From Kutzneria sp. CA-103260 (lineage in GTDB: Bacteria > Actinomycetota > Actinomycetes > Mycobacteriales > Pseudonocardiaceae): a stretch of DNA of 64,000 nucleotides. The notes under the pieces are model-generated. The model made no database searches and was not told where the DNA came from. It saw nothing but the letters and a program-made list of their open reading frames with translations. Made by a program: the position numbers and the translations under genes. The DNA lies in NCBI RefSeq assembly GCF_018263855.1, contig NZ_CP073318.1, positions 8,184,001-8,248,000 of the forward strand, given 5' to 3'. Position 1 is the first letter of the stretch; the number at the start of each line of letters is the position of its first letter. Below, one piece after another: positions 33,460-41,815 of this stretch.

Positions 33460-35235
33460 GTGTCCGCCGACCACTCCGACCCTGGCTCCGCCCGTCGCGG
33501 CTGGAGCGGGGCCAGCCGACGGCGCCAGCAGTCCGTGCAGAACGACCCGGACCTGGTCGCCGAGTGGTCACGTGCGCCCAAGCCGCAGACCCGGCCGATG
33601 CAGCGGTACCCCTGGCAGCAGGAAGAGGAGCCGCCGACCTACCGCACGGCTCCCCCACCGACTCGTCGCGTGGACCCACCCACGTATCGGGACAGCCCGC
33701 CCACCTACCGCGAGGACCCGCCGACCCGTCGGGAGAACCCGCCGCCTCCGCATCGCGAGGACCCGACCTATTGGGAGAGCCCCCCGGCCCAGGAGCACCG
33801 GTTCGTGCCGCCCGAGCAGCCGAGCAGCGGGCCGCGCACGCCCCGGAAACTGACTGTGACCAGGGTCGCGATGTACCGCGGCCGGCAATTGGGGCAGCGT
33901 GGCGTCGACGCGTTCAAGCGCGCCCTGCACGCCGACGGCGCCGACCAGTCCGGGCTCGCCTCACTGACCTGGGCTGTGATGATGAACTACGCCACCGACG
34001 CCACGCTGGCCGTCGCGCTGGCCAACACGCTGTTCTTCTCGGCCGCGACCGGCGAGAGCCAGGGCAAGGTCGCGCTGTACCTGCTGATCACCGTCGCGCC
34101 GTTCGCGGTGATCGCCCCGGTCATCGGGCCCGCGCTGGACAAGATCCAGCACGGCCGGCGGCTCGCGCTGGCCGTGTCCTGCTTCGGGCAGGCGCTGCTG
34201 GCCGTGGTGATGGCCCTGCACTTCGACGACTGGGGTCTCTATCCGGCGGCGCTGGGCACCATGGTGCTGTCCAAGTCGTTCAACGTGCTCAAGGCCGCCG
34301 TCACGCCACGGGTGTTGCCGCCCGACATCACGCTGGTCAAGACCAACGCCCGGCTCACCGTGTTCGGCCTGGCCGCGGCCGGTGTTTTCGGCGCCCTGGC
34401 CGCCGGCTTCGCCAAGCTGTTCAACTCGCCGGGCGCGCTGTGGTTCACCGCCATCCTGTGCGTGGCCAACGCAGTCCTGTGCCTGCGGATCCCGGCCTGG
34501 GTCGAGGTCACCGAAGGCGAGGTGCCTACGTCTCTACGCGCCGAGCCGCGGCAGAAGACCCGGCAGCCGCTCGGCCGTCAGGTCGTGATGGCGCTGTGGG
34601 GCAACGGCACCATCCGGGTGCTGACCGGGTTCCTGACGCTGTTCGCCGCCTTCGTGATCAAGGCCCAGACCGAGCGCGACCACGCCCCTGTCGAGCAGCT
34701 GGTGCTGCTCGGTGTCATTGGCGCCGCTGCCGGCCTCGGCAACTTCCTCGGCAACGGCATCGGCGCCCGCCTGCAGTTCGGCCGCCCCGACCAGGTGATC
34801 ATCAGCGCCCTGAGCGCGATCCTGGGCATGACCGTCGTCGCCGCCCTGATTCCCGGCGTCCCCACTGTGGTGGCGCTCGCCCTCGTCGGCTCCGTCGGCA
34901 GCGCCCTGGCCAAGATCAGTCTCGACGCCACCATCCAGGACGACCTCCCCGAGGAGTCCCGGGCCTCGGCCTTCGGCCGGTCCGAGACCATCCTCCAGTT
35001 CGGCTGGGTCTTCGGCGGCGCCCTCGGCGTGCTCCTGCCGGCCCAGTACTGGATCGGCTTCGCCGTCGTCGGCCTGTTCCTGGCCGCCGGCCTGGCCCAG
35101 ACCGTCATGGTCAACCGGGACAGCACCCTGTTGCCCTGGCTGGGCCGCCGCCGTCCGCTGAAGTCGGACCCGGTGACCCGCCCCAACCACCACCGCCCAG
35201 CCCCGGGCGCCACCGCGCCGGGGTCATCGCCCTGA
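33460..35235 (+). CDS. MFS transporter with proline-rich N-terminus
   Basis: 591 residues from GTG 33460. A cytoplasmic N-terminal region of about 165 residues contains repeated Pro-Thr-Tyr-Arg motifs (PPTYR at several places), then about twelve helices (FAVIAPVIGPALDKIQHGRR is the MFS loop). From memory this is the counterpart of Rv0876c, with the same long N-terminus. Substrate unknown. It starts 17 bases after the glutaminyl cyclase and may be co-transcribed. Confidence 0.9.
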   Translation: MSADHSDPGSARRGWSGASRRRQQSVQNDPDLVAEWSRAPKPQTRPMQRYPWQQEEEPPTYRTAPPPTRRVDPPTYRDSPPTYREDPPTRRENPPPPHREDPTYWESPPAQEHRFVPPEQPSSGPRTPRKLTVTRVAMYRGRQLGQRGVDAFKRALHADGADQSGLASLTWAVMMNYATDATLAVALANTLFFSAATGESQGKVALYLLITVAPFAVIAPVIGPALDKIQHGRRLALAVSCFGQALLAVVMALHFDDWGLYPAALGTMVLSKSFNVLKAAVTPRVLPPDITLVKTNARLTVFGLAAAGVFGALAAGFAKLFNSPGALWFTAILCVANAVLCLRIPAWVEVTEGEVPTSLRAEPRQKTRQPLGRQVVMALWGNGTIRVLTGFLTLFAAFVIKAQTERDHAPVEQLVLLGVIGAAAGLGNFLGNGIGARLQFGRPDQVIISALSAILGMTVVAALIPGVPTVVALALVGSVGSALAKISLDATIQDDLPEESRASAFGRSETILQFGWVFGGALGVLLPAQYWIGFAVVGLFLAAGLAQTVMVNRDSTLLPWLGRRRPLKSDPVTRPNHHRPAPGATAPGSSP

Positions 35236-35358
35236 ACCCGCGCCGGCTGCGCCGATGCGGGTTCACCGCCTGCCGCCCGCACACCCCGGGCCACCTCAAC
35301 CGATCACCACTGGCCCCGGGGCCGGTGGGCCTGACCTGCCACCGTAGGCTCGTCGGAT

Positions 35359-35841
35359 GTGAGCGCGAAACGCCTTGTCCCGCTGGTGTTGGTCGGCGCG
35401 GGTGTGCTGGCCTCGGCGTGTTCGGCGCCGCCGCTGCCGCAGGTGACCTTCTTCGCGGTGAACACCACCGTGGCCACTGGCCCGTCCGAGTACTGCGACC
35501 TCCAGGTCAACAAGTGCGCCGCCGACCCGGCGGCCGGCGCGACGCTGGCGGTGCCGCCGAACAAGCCGGTGCAGATCTCCGTGCCCACCGAGATCGGCAA
35601 CGCCGCGTGGCAGGTGACGTTCAAGTTCAAGCAGAACGGCCAGGAGCAGGAGGGCCGCACCGCGGTCTTCGGCGCGGGCGAGCGGCTGGCCTACACGCTT
35701 GAGCTGCCGGGCGCGGCCCAGCTGGAGACCGCCGAGGTGCAGCGCTACGCCGGCGTCCTGACGCTCGACCCGAACACCGGAGAGCCGCAGTTCGTGGTCG
35801 GCGCGACCTGGGTGCTGTCGGTCGCCGGTCAGAAGGGCTGA
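35359..35841 (+). CDS. DUF2771 lipoprotein
   Basis: 160 residues from GTG 35359 with lipobox LASAC (C21). The mature part is beta-rich (VTFFAVNTTVATGPSEYCDL, TEIGNAAWQVTFKFKQNGQ). Conserved in actinobacteria next to the preceding MFS gene; function unknown. Its 3' end overlaps the convergent Clp-N gene by 13 bases. Confidence 0.88.
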   Translation: MSAKRLVPLVLVGAGVLASACSAPPLPQVTFFAVNTTVATGPSEYCDLQVNKCAADPAAGATLAVPPNKPVQISVPTEIGNAAWQVTFKFKQNGQEQEGRTAVFGAGERLAYTLELPGAAQLETAEVQRYAGVLTLDPNTGEPQFVVGATWVLSVAGQKG

Positions 35842-36248
35842 CGGTCGCTGTACTTCAGCTGACGAGCGACCTTGGTCGCCTTGCGTTTGCCCGACAGCGC
35901 CGACACGCGTTCGCACAGGTCCGTGAGGTCCAGCCCAGCGCGGACCAGTGCCCGCGCCGCCGTGGACTCCGGGTCGTCGAGCAGCGCCACCAGCACGTCC
36001 CGAGTAGACCCGTGCTCGGTGAGCACGCGCTTCACACGAGCGCTGAGCCGGGCGTGCGGATCCGACGGCCCGTCCGTGAGCACGCGCACGTGCTCACGGA
36101 TCTCGTCCAGGTCGACGTCGAGATCGATGCGGCGCAGCACGTCGTCGCCGTCCGGATGGAGCGCGCCCAGCAGGAGGTGACCGCTGCTCACCTGAGCGCG
36201 GGCCTCCCGCCGGGCGATCGCGAGCATCCTGCTCGTCTGCTCCGACAT
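35829..36248 (-). CDS. Clp N-terminal domain protein
   Basis: 139 residues from ATG 36248 (a GTG precedes it). Two copies of the Clp N-domain helical repeat are visible: MLAIARREARAQVSSGHLLLGAL and VLTEHGSTRDVLVALLDDPESTAARAL. No AAA module, so it is a free-standing substrate- or adaptor-like domain, common in actinobacteria. It lies 11 bases after the cold-shock gene on the same strand. Confidence 0.88.
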   Translation of the reverse strand: MSEQTSRMLAIARREARAQVSSGHLLLGALHPDGDDVLRRIDLDVDLDEIREHVRVLTDGPSDPHARLSARVKRVLTEHGSTRDVLVALLDDPESTAARALVRAGLDLTDLCERVSALSGKRKATKVARQLKYSDRQPF

Positions 36249-36259
36249 CACCGATCGAT

Positions 36260-36646
36260 CTACGGGTCGAGGTCCCGGGCGACGCCGCGGACCAGCTCGG
36301 CGATCAGCTTCGCCGTCTTGCGGTCCGGGTAGCGGCCGCGGCGCAGGTCCGGCTGGATCTTCGCCTCCAGCACCTTGATCATGTCCTCGATCAGGCCGTG
36401 CAGCTCCTCGGCGGGACGGCGCTTGGCCTCCGCCACCGAGGGCGGGGCGTCGACCAGCCGCACCGACAGCGCCTGCGGTCCGCGCCGGCCCTCGGCCATG
36501 CCGAACTCGATGCGCTGGCCGGTCTTGAGTCCTTCAAGCCCGGGCGGCAGTGCGGACGCACGAACGTAGACGTCTTCGCCACCGTCCTGGGTGACGAAGC
36601 CGAATCCCTTTTCCGTGTCGTACCACTTGACCCTGCCGGTCGGCAC
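36260..36646 (-). CDS. cspB: Long cold-shock protein, CspB type
   Basis: 128 residues from GTG 36646 (VPTGRVKWYDTEKGFGFV), with GAGGTG about six bases upstream. The cold-shock domain (1-65) has RNP-1 KGFGFVTQ and RNP-2 DVYVRASAL, binding single-stranded RNA/DNA. A C-terminal helical extension (about 75-128: ELHGLIEDMIKVLEAKIQ, YPDRKTAKLIAELVRGVARDLD) matches the long actinobacterial form, from memory Rv0871. First gene of a pair with the Clp-N protein. Confidence 0.95.
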   Translation of the reverse strand: MPTGRVKWYDTEKGFGFVTQDGGEDVYVRASALPPGLEGLKTGQRIEFGMAEGRRGPQALSVRLVDAPPSVAEAKRRPAEELHGLIEDMIKVLEAKIQPDLRRGRYPDRKTAKLIAELVRGVARDLDP

Positions 36647-36762
36647 TGTGCTCACCTCTCCGCTGCACACAACGAACGCGCCCGGGGACGTGCCCTGGGC
36701 GCGAACCTCAAGGGTAGGGCATCGGCGGCGGGACTGGGGTGATGTCGAGTTACGCTGAGGGC

Positions 36763-36975
36763 ATGACGAGGTCGGTGCCCGGCGGCAAGCTGATGACGCT
36801 GTCCATGGTGGTCTTCGCGCTCGGCCTGGTGGCCCTCGCAGTCATCTTCAGCCTCTACGCGAGCGGCGCCCGCGATCTGCCCCTGTGGCTGAACGTGCCC
36901 GGCGTCCTGCTCACCCCGATCGGCCTGGCCATGGGCCTGGTCGCCGTCTTCCTGCAAAACCGCCGCCGCTCCTGA
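36763..36975 (+). CDS. Small two-helix membrane protein
   Basis: 70 residues from ATG 36763 (MTRSVPGGKLMTL). Two hydrophobic helices (about 10-32 and 40-63) separated by SGARDLPLWLNVP, with a basic C-terminus QNRRRS placing it inside. Divergent from cspB. No family recognised with certainty. Confidence 0.75.
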   Translation: MTRSVPGGKLMTLSMVVFALGLVALAVIFSLYASGARDLPLWLNVPGVLLTPIGLAMGLVAVFLQNRRRS

Positions 36976-37277
36976 CGACCGCTCCCCACGGATCGCGAAG
37001 TATGTTTCCGCTGCTCAGGGGCTGATTCTGGGTAGCGAGCCGGGCCTCGCGACTGTGGCCGTGTAGCCGGCCAGCCGCCTGCTGCCGCGCAGGCTCGCCA
37101 CCAGGCGCGCGCGTTGACGCGCCCCCAGGCGTGCCACGCTCACCCGCAGTTCGCAGTTCGACTTGCCGGAGTGCCGCCCAACATCACACCCCCACCCGAC
37201 CCAGGGGGCCGGCCCCGCTGCCAGTCTACCTGCGGGGATGCCTAGTCGATCTTGGTTGGGCGCGGCCTGTGGACAAC
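36976..37277. other. 302-base convergent gap with hairpin element copy 2
   Basis: No supported gene between the small membrane protein and the HAD hydrolase. It contains GCGCGCGTTGACGCGC near 37109-37124 and, at 37189-37230, the second copy of the dispersed GGGGGCCGGCCCC-GCTGCCAGTCTA element seen at 28818-28857. Confidence 0.6.
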
Positions 37278-37910
37278 TCAGCCGGCCATCGGTTGCGTGA
37301 ACCGGTCGGCGTTGTCGGCCAGCCAGGCCGGGAACTCCTTCAGGCTGGTCAGCACGACCTCGGCACCGGCGTCCACAAGTTCGCGGCGGTCGCAGGGGCC
37401 GGTCGTGACGGCCACGGCCACGGCGTCGGCTTCCAGCGCCCCGCGCATGTCACCGACGTGGTCGCCGACGTAGATGGCGGCTCCCTGCTCGCGCAGCACG
37501 GTGCCTTTCGCGGACGACCACAGCTCGCCCTTGAGATGGTCGATCTGCCAGCCGAGGGCCTCGACGTGCAGGCGGGCGTTGGGCTCGTACTTGCCGGTGA
37601 TCACGACGACGCGGCCGTCCAGGTCGCGGACGGCGGCCATCGCCTCCTCGGCGCCGGGCATGGCGACGGTGGTGGCGATCACCACGGTCGGATAGAGGGC
37701 CCGGTACCGGTCCATCAGCGCGGGGATGATCGCCTCGTCCATGCCGGCGTCGCGGAACATGTCCTGCAACGGCGGGCCGAGCCGGGACGCGAAGTCCGAG
37801 CCGTCGAGTGCCACGCCGAATTCGGCGCCTACCTGGTCGATGGCCGCGGCCACACCGGGCCTGGCGTCGATGAGGGTCATGTCGAGGTCGAAGCCCACTG
37901 TCAGCGCCAC
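37278..37910 (-). CDS. HAD-superfamily phosphatase
   Basis: 210 residues from GTG 37910. HAD motif I is GFDLDMTLID (nucleophile Asp and +2 Asp), motif II VVVITGKYEP, motif III the Lys in SSAKGTVL, and motif IV AIYVGDHVGDMRGAL. A helical cap between motifs I and II makes it a subfamily I phosphatase of the Gph/phosphoglycolate phosphatase kind. Substrate not deducible. Its 5' side faces the 29-bp repeat array. Confidence 0.9.
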   Translation of the reverse strand: MALTVGFDLDMTLIDARPGVAAAIDQVGAEFGVALDGSDFASRLGPPLQDMFRDAGMDEAIIPALMDRYRALYPTVVIATTVAMPGAEEAMAAVRDLDGRVVVITGKYEPNARLHVEALGWQIDHLKGELWSSAKGTVLREQGAAIYVGDHVGDMRGALEADAVAVAVTTGPCDRRELVDAGAEVVLTSLKEFPAWLADNADRFTQPMAG

Positions 37911-37975
37911 ACCACCGACCCTAACCGCTGACACCAGGCGTTTTTGGGCCCGCCCGCCGGCCGCCCGGGGCTGAA

Positions 37976-38236
37976 GGTCCACTTCTTGTCGTCGAGGGCA
38001 GGTTGTCCACCAGCTTGTCATCTGCGACTAAATGTCCAGCTGCTTGACATCTCTGGTCTGGTGTCCAAGTGCTTGTCGCCGACAGCTTGGCGTCCAGGGA
38101 CGTGTCGCCCAGAAGGTTGTGTCCAGACGGCGGTCGCCAGCAGGTGGATGTTCTCTCGCTAGTCATCCATCAGCGCGTGTCTGCTTCGTTGACATGAATC
38201 GGCATATGTCCAGGGCCTTGACACCAGAGCCAATCA
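37976..38236. repeat. 29-bp tandem array of operator-like units upstream of tetR
   Basis: Nine head-to-tail units start at 37976, 38004, 38033, 38062, 38091, 38120, 38149, 38178 and 38207; spacing is 29 bases except 28 for the first and 30 for the last. Most begin TGTCCA or a one- or two-base variant, followed four bases later by CTTGTC or CTTGACA. The best units are near-palindromes: TGTCCAGCTGCTTGACA (38033) and TGTCCAGGGCCTTGACA (38207). A further half-site TGTCAAG lies at 38237, 15 bases before the tetR ATG. Divergence increases away from this consensus, so the array is old or under selection only at the short motif. Confidence 0.8.
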
Positions 38237-38251
38237 TGTCAAGCTAAAGAT

Positions 38252-38845
38252 ATGAGCCAGGTCACACCATTCGTCGAGCGCGTGCGCGAATCTCTGCGGG
38301 CGCAGCTCATCGCCACGGCCGCGGAGCTGCTCGCGGACCGGGGCTTTCGTGGCATGCGAATGGCCGACGTGGCGGCGGCGACCGGCGTGAGCAGGCAGAC
38401 CGTGCACAACGAGTTCGGCACCAAGGAGGCGTTGGTCAACGCCGTCGCCGCGCAGACGGTCGCGGAGTTCCTGCAAGGGGTGGCGCAGCGCTTCATGGAC
38501 GCACCCGATGTCGAAAGCGGCATCTCTGCAGCAGTGCGTCACACCTTGACCCACGCGGCGGAGAACCGGCTCGTCAACGCCATCCTCACCGGCACCGACG
38601 CCGAGGATCTGCTGCCGCTGCTGACCACCAAGGGCCGGCCGGTGCTGCTGCCGGCCGTCGACCTGCTCGCCCAGCTGTGGCTCGTGCGTATGCCATGGCT
38701 GCCCGATTCGGAGATCCGGCTGCTCGCCGAGACCGGCATGCGGCTGACGGTCAGCCATCTGCTGACCCCCACCAGCACGGTCGACGAGGCCGTCGCCACC
38801 ATCACCGCCCTGATGCGCCGACTGATCCCGGAGGCACCCCGATGA
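38252..38845 (+). CDS. TetR-family regulator of the R2lox operon
   Basis: 197 residues from ATG 38252. The N-terminal HTH (about 15-60: LIATAAELLADRGFRGMRMADVAAATGVSRQTVHNEF; recognition helix GVSRQTVHNEFG) is classical TetR; the C-terminal helical ligand domain is unassigned. The stop overlaps the oxidase ATG by four bases (ATGA), so both are translated together. TetR next to R2lox is also the arrangement of Rv0232-Rv0233 in M. tuberculosis, from memory. The operator array directly upstream implies autoregulation. Confidence 0.93.
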   Translation: MSQVTPFVERVRESLRAQLIATAAELLADRGFRGMRMADVAAATGVSRQTVHNEFGTKEALVNAVAAQTVAEFLQGVAQRFMDAPDVESGISAAVRHTLTHAAENRLVNAILTGTDAEDLLPLLTTKGRPVLLPAVDLLAQLWLVRMPWLPDSEIRLLAETGMRLTVSHLLTPTSTVDEAVATITALMRRLIPEAPR

Positions 38846-39789
38846 CCGCGGACAACCTGCACCGGACCGGATTCCACTCACTACGCGGCGGCTTCAACTG
38901 GGACCACCTGCCGCTACGGCTGTTCGCCAAGGGCAACGTCAAGTTCTGGAATCCGGCCGACATCGACTTCAGCCAGGACGCCCGGGACTGGGCCGAGCTG
39001 ACCGACGCGCAGCGGGCCAACGCCACCTATCTGGTCGCCATGTTCGTCGCCGGCGAGGAGGCCGTGACCGAGGACATCCAGCCGTTCATGCGGGCCATGG
39101 CGGCCGAGGGCCGCATCGGCGACGAGATGTATCTCACCCAGTTCGCGTTCGAGGAGGCCCGGCACACCGAGGTGTTCCGGCGCTGGATGGACGCCGTCGG
39201 CCTGACCGGGGACCTGCACTCCTACGTCGCCGACAACCCGGGCTACCGCAAGATCTTCTACGAGGAGCTGCCGGAGGCGCTACGACTGCTGGAGCACGAC
39301 CACAGCCCAACGGCGCAGATCAGGGCCAGCGTCACCTACAACCACATCGTCGAGGGCACGCTCGCGCTGACCGGCTACTACGCGTGGAACAAGGTGTGCA
39401 AGAGCCGTGGCATCCTGCCCGGCATGCAGGAGCTGGTCCGCCGCATCGGCGACGACGAGCGCCGGCACATGGCCTGGGGCACCTTCACCTGCCGCCGGCA
39501 CGTCGCCGCCGACGACTCCAACTGGGACACCGTCACCCAGCGCATGGGCGAGCTGGTGCCACATGCCCTGGCGGCCATCGAGTGGGTGCTCGACCACGTC
39601 GACCCGACCGCCTTCGACCTCGATGTGACCGAGTTCGTCAGCTACGCCGGCGATCGCGCGCAGCGGCGCCTCGGCGCGATCGAGTCCGCCCGCGGCGCGG
39701 ACGTGGCGAAGATCGACCTGGACTACACGCCGGAGCGACTGGAGGACCAGTTCGGGGACGAGGACGCGGCGGTGCTGGCGCAAGTGTGA
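38842..39789 (+). CDS. R2-like ligand-binding oxidase (Mn/Fe)
   Basis: 315 residues, ferritin-like R2lox family, often misannotated as ribonucleotide reductase beta. Metal ligands E72, E105, H108, E171, E206 and H209 and the ether-crosslink pair V75/Y166 all occur at a constant +4 offset from the M. tuberculosis protein Rv0233. R2lox holds a heterodinuclear Mn(III)/Fe(III) site and a long-chain fatty acid and performs two-electron oxidation; its physiological substrate is unknown. The Nramp gene downstream could supply Mn or Fe. Confidence 0.95.
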   Translation: MTADNLHRTGFHSLRGGFNWDHLPLRLFAKGNVKFWNPADIDFSQDARDWAELTDAQRANATYLVAMFVAGEEAVTEDIQPFMRAMAAEGRIGDEMYLTQFAFEEARHTEVFRRWMDAVGLTGDLHSYVADNPGYRKIFYEELPEALRLLEHDHSPTAQIRASVTYNHIVEGTLALTGYYAWNKVCKSRGILPGMQELVRRIGDDERRHMAWGTFTCRRHVAADDSNWDTVTQRMGELVPHALAAIEWVLDHVDPTAFDLDVTEFVSYAGDRAQRRLGAIESARGADVAKIDLDYTPERLEDQFGDEDAAVLAQV

Positions 39790-39820
39790 CGCTGGCGGGT
39801 ACTGGCCCGAGCGTGATTAA

Positions 39821-39835
39821 TGCAAGTAAGTTGCA
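39821..39835. promoter_or_regulatory. TGCAA-N5-TTGCA inverted repeat at the Nramp promoter
   Basis: TGCAA (39821-39825) and TTGCA (39831-39835) flank five bases, three bases before the mntH ATG. The geometry matches the Fur-family Nur box (TTGCAA-N5-TTGCAA) at 10 of 12 defined bases. A metal-dependent repressor site is a reasonable guess. Confidence 0.5.
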
Positions 39836-39838
39836 GTA

Positions 39839-41038
39839 ATGGTGTCGATCGCGGACCGGTTGCGGGAGCGGGCGGGGTTGCTGGGGCCGGCGTTCGTGGC
39901 GGCGATCGCCTATGTGGATCCGGGCAACGTGGCGACGAACACGCAGGCAGGGGCGAAATACGGGTACCTGCTGGTGTGGGTGGTGGCGGCGGCCAACGCG
40001 ATGGCGGGGCTGGTGCAGTACCTGTCGGCGAAGGTGGGACTGGTCACGGGGAGGTCGTTGCCGGAGCTACTGCGGGAGAGGCTGCCCAGAGGCACGAGGG
40101 TGCTCTACTGGGCGCAGGCGGAGCTGGTGGCGGTGGCGACGGACCTGGCGGAGGTGCTGGGCGGGGCGATCGCGCTGAGCATCCTGTTCGGACTGCCGTT
40201 GCTGCTGGGCGGAATCATCACGGGGGCGGTGTCCACAGCACTGCTGGCGGTGCAGAACCGGGCGGGCCAGTCCAGATTCGAGCGAGTGATCACGGGACTG
40301 CTGCTGGTGATCGCGGTGGGGTTCGTGGCCGGCCTGTTCGTGGCGCCGCCGGAGCCGGCGAAGGTGCTCGAGGGGCTGGTGCCGAGGTTCGACGGAGTCG
40401 ACAGTTTGGTGCTGGCGGCGGGAATGCTCGGGGCGACGGTGATGCCGCACGTGGTGTACCTGCACAGCGCGCTGGCCCGAGACAGGTTCGGGGCGGACAA
40501 GGGAAAGCTGGGGGTCACGAAGGCGGACGTGGGCCTGGCGATGGTGCTGGCGGGCACGGTCAACCTGGCGATGGTGCTGTTGGCGGCGACGGCATTGGGC
40601 GGCCACACGGACGCGAGTTCGCTGGACGGGGTGCACACGGCGGTGGGTGACGCGCTCGGGGCTGGGGTGGCGCTGTTGTTCGCGGTCGGTCTGCTGGCTT
40701 CGGGCCTGGCGTCCACATCGGTCGGCTGTTACGCGGGCGCGGTGGTGATGGAGGGCCTGCTGCGCAAGCGGGTTCCGTTGCTGGCCCGGAGGGTGGCGAC
40801 GCTGCTGCCGGCGATCGTGGTGCTGGCGCTGGGCGCGGATCCGACGAAGGCGCTGGTGGCGTCGCAGGTGGTGCTGTCGTTCGGGATCCCGTTCGCGCTG
40901 GTGCCACTGGTGGTGTTGACGGCGAAGCGCACGGTGATGGGCGACGCGGTGAACCGGCCGGGAACAACAGCGGTAGCAGGGCTGATCGCCGGGGTCGTGA
41001 TCGCTCTCAACGTGGCACTGGCCATACTTACGACGTGA
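39839..41038 (+). CDS. mntH: Nramp-family divalent metal importer
   Basis: 399 residues, about 11 helices, ATG 39839. Proton-coupled Mn2+/Fe2+ uptake. The metal-site motifs are DPGN (27-30) in helix 1 and MPH (202-204) in helix 6, both intact. It follows the R2lox gene by 49 bases and has its own operator-like box. The stop overlaps the next gene by four bases. Transport of manganese for the Mn/Fe oxidase is a plausible link but is inference. Confidence 0.94.
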   Translation: MVSIADRLRERAGLLGPAFVAAIAYVDPGNVATNTQAGAKYGYLLVWVVAAANAMAGLVQYLSAKVGLVTGRSLPELLRERLPRGTRVLYWAQAELVAVATDLAEVLGGAIALSILFGLPLLLGGIITGAVSTALLAVQNRAGQSRFERVITGLLLVIAVGFVAGLFVAPPEPAKVLEGLVPRFDGVDSLVLAAGMLGATVMPHVVYLHSALARDRFGADKGKLGVTKADVGLAMVLAGTVNLAMVLLAATALGGHTDASSLDGVHTAVGDALGAGVALLFAVGLLASGLASTSVGCYAGAVVMEGLLRKRVPLLARRVATLLPAIVVLALGADPTKALVASQVVLSFGIPFALVPLVVLTAKRTVMGDAVNRPGTTAVAGLIAGVVIALNVALAILTT

Positions 41039-41811
41039 CCCGGCGTATCACTCGTCGAGCCGCGCTCGGAATCGCCGCGACCACCGCCCTGGCCGGATGC
41101 GCCGGACCGCCGACCGCCGCTCCCAGTTCCAGCACGACCACGCGCGTGACGACAACGCCGCCAGTCACGACGACAACGACCACAACAACAACGACCACGC
41201 GCGCCCCGGGTAGTCCGGCGGTGGAGGTGGTCCGGGCGACGAGCGGCCGGCCGGAAGTGGCGCTGACCTTCCACGGCGCCGGCCCGCTGGAGATCACCCG
41301 CCAGGTCATGGCGCTGCTGGCCCAGCACAACGCCAAGATCACGGTGTTCGCGGTCGGCACCTGGCTGACCGACACCCCGGACGGGGCGCGCATGGTCCGG
41401 GACGGCGGCCACGAGTTGGGCAACCACACCTGGAGCCACCCGGACCTGGAGAGCTACCAGCCGGCGCCGATGCTGACCGAGATCGAGCGCTGCCGGGACG
41501 CACTGTCCAAAGTGGTCGGAACGCCGGGCACGTTCTTCCGCCAGTCGCAGGGCCAGCACGCCACGGCGCGTGAGCTCGCGGCGGCCGGCAAGGCGGGCTA
41601 TGCGACAGCACTGTCCTACGACGTGGACTCGCTGGACTGGACGGATCCCGGCGCGGTCGCGATCCGGCGGGCGACGGCCGCCGCCGAGGCGGGCAGCGTG
41701 GTGAGCATGCACCTGGGCCATCCCGGCACGGTGCAGGCGCTGCCCGGCATCCTGACCGATCTCGCGAACCGGGGCCTGACGCCGGTGACCGCGACCGAAC
41801 TGCTGAGGTGA
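41035..41811 (+). CDS. Polysaccharide deacetylase-like lipoprotein with altered motif 1
   Basis: 258 residues from GTG 41035. A Tat-like start (TRRITRRAALG) and lipobox ALAGC (C22) lead to a Thr-rich linker, including an 11-threonine run, then a NodB-homology domain (about 70-250). Motif 2 is intact (GNHTWSH, zinc histidines). Motif 1, normally TFDDGP, reads TFHGAGP, removing the catalytic base Asp and the zinc Asp. It may be a binding protein or use a variant mechanism. Coupled to mntH by a 4-base overlap. Confidence 0.88.
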   Translation: MTRRITRRAALGIAATTALAGCAGPPTAAPSSSTTTRVTTTPPVTTTTTTTTTTTRAPGSPAVEVVRATSGRPEVALTFHGAGPLEITRQVMALLAQHNAKITVFAVGTWLTDTPDGARMVRDGGHELGNHTWSHPDLESYQPAPMLTEIERCRDALSKVVGTPGTFFRQSQGQHATARELAAAGKAGYATALSYDVDSLDWTDPGAVAIRRATAAAEAGSVVSMHLGHPGTVQALPGILTDLANRGLTPVTATELLR

Positions 41812-41815
41812 GAAG

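Noticed and set aside
37976..38236. CRISPR array
   Set aside because: The units are contiguous with no separable repeat and unique spacer of constant length. Only short cores are conserved and no cas genes are in the window.
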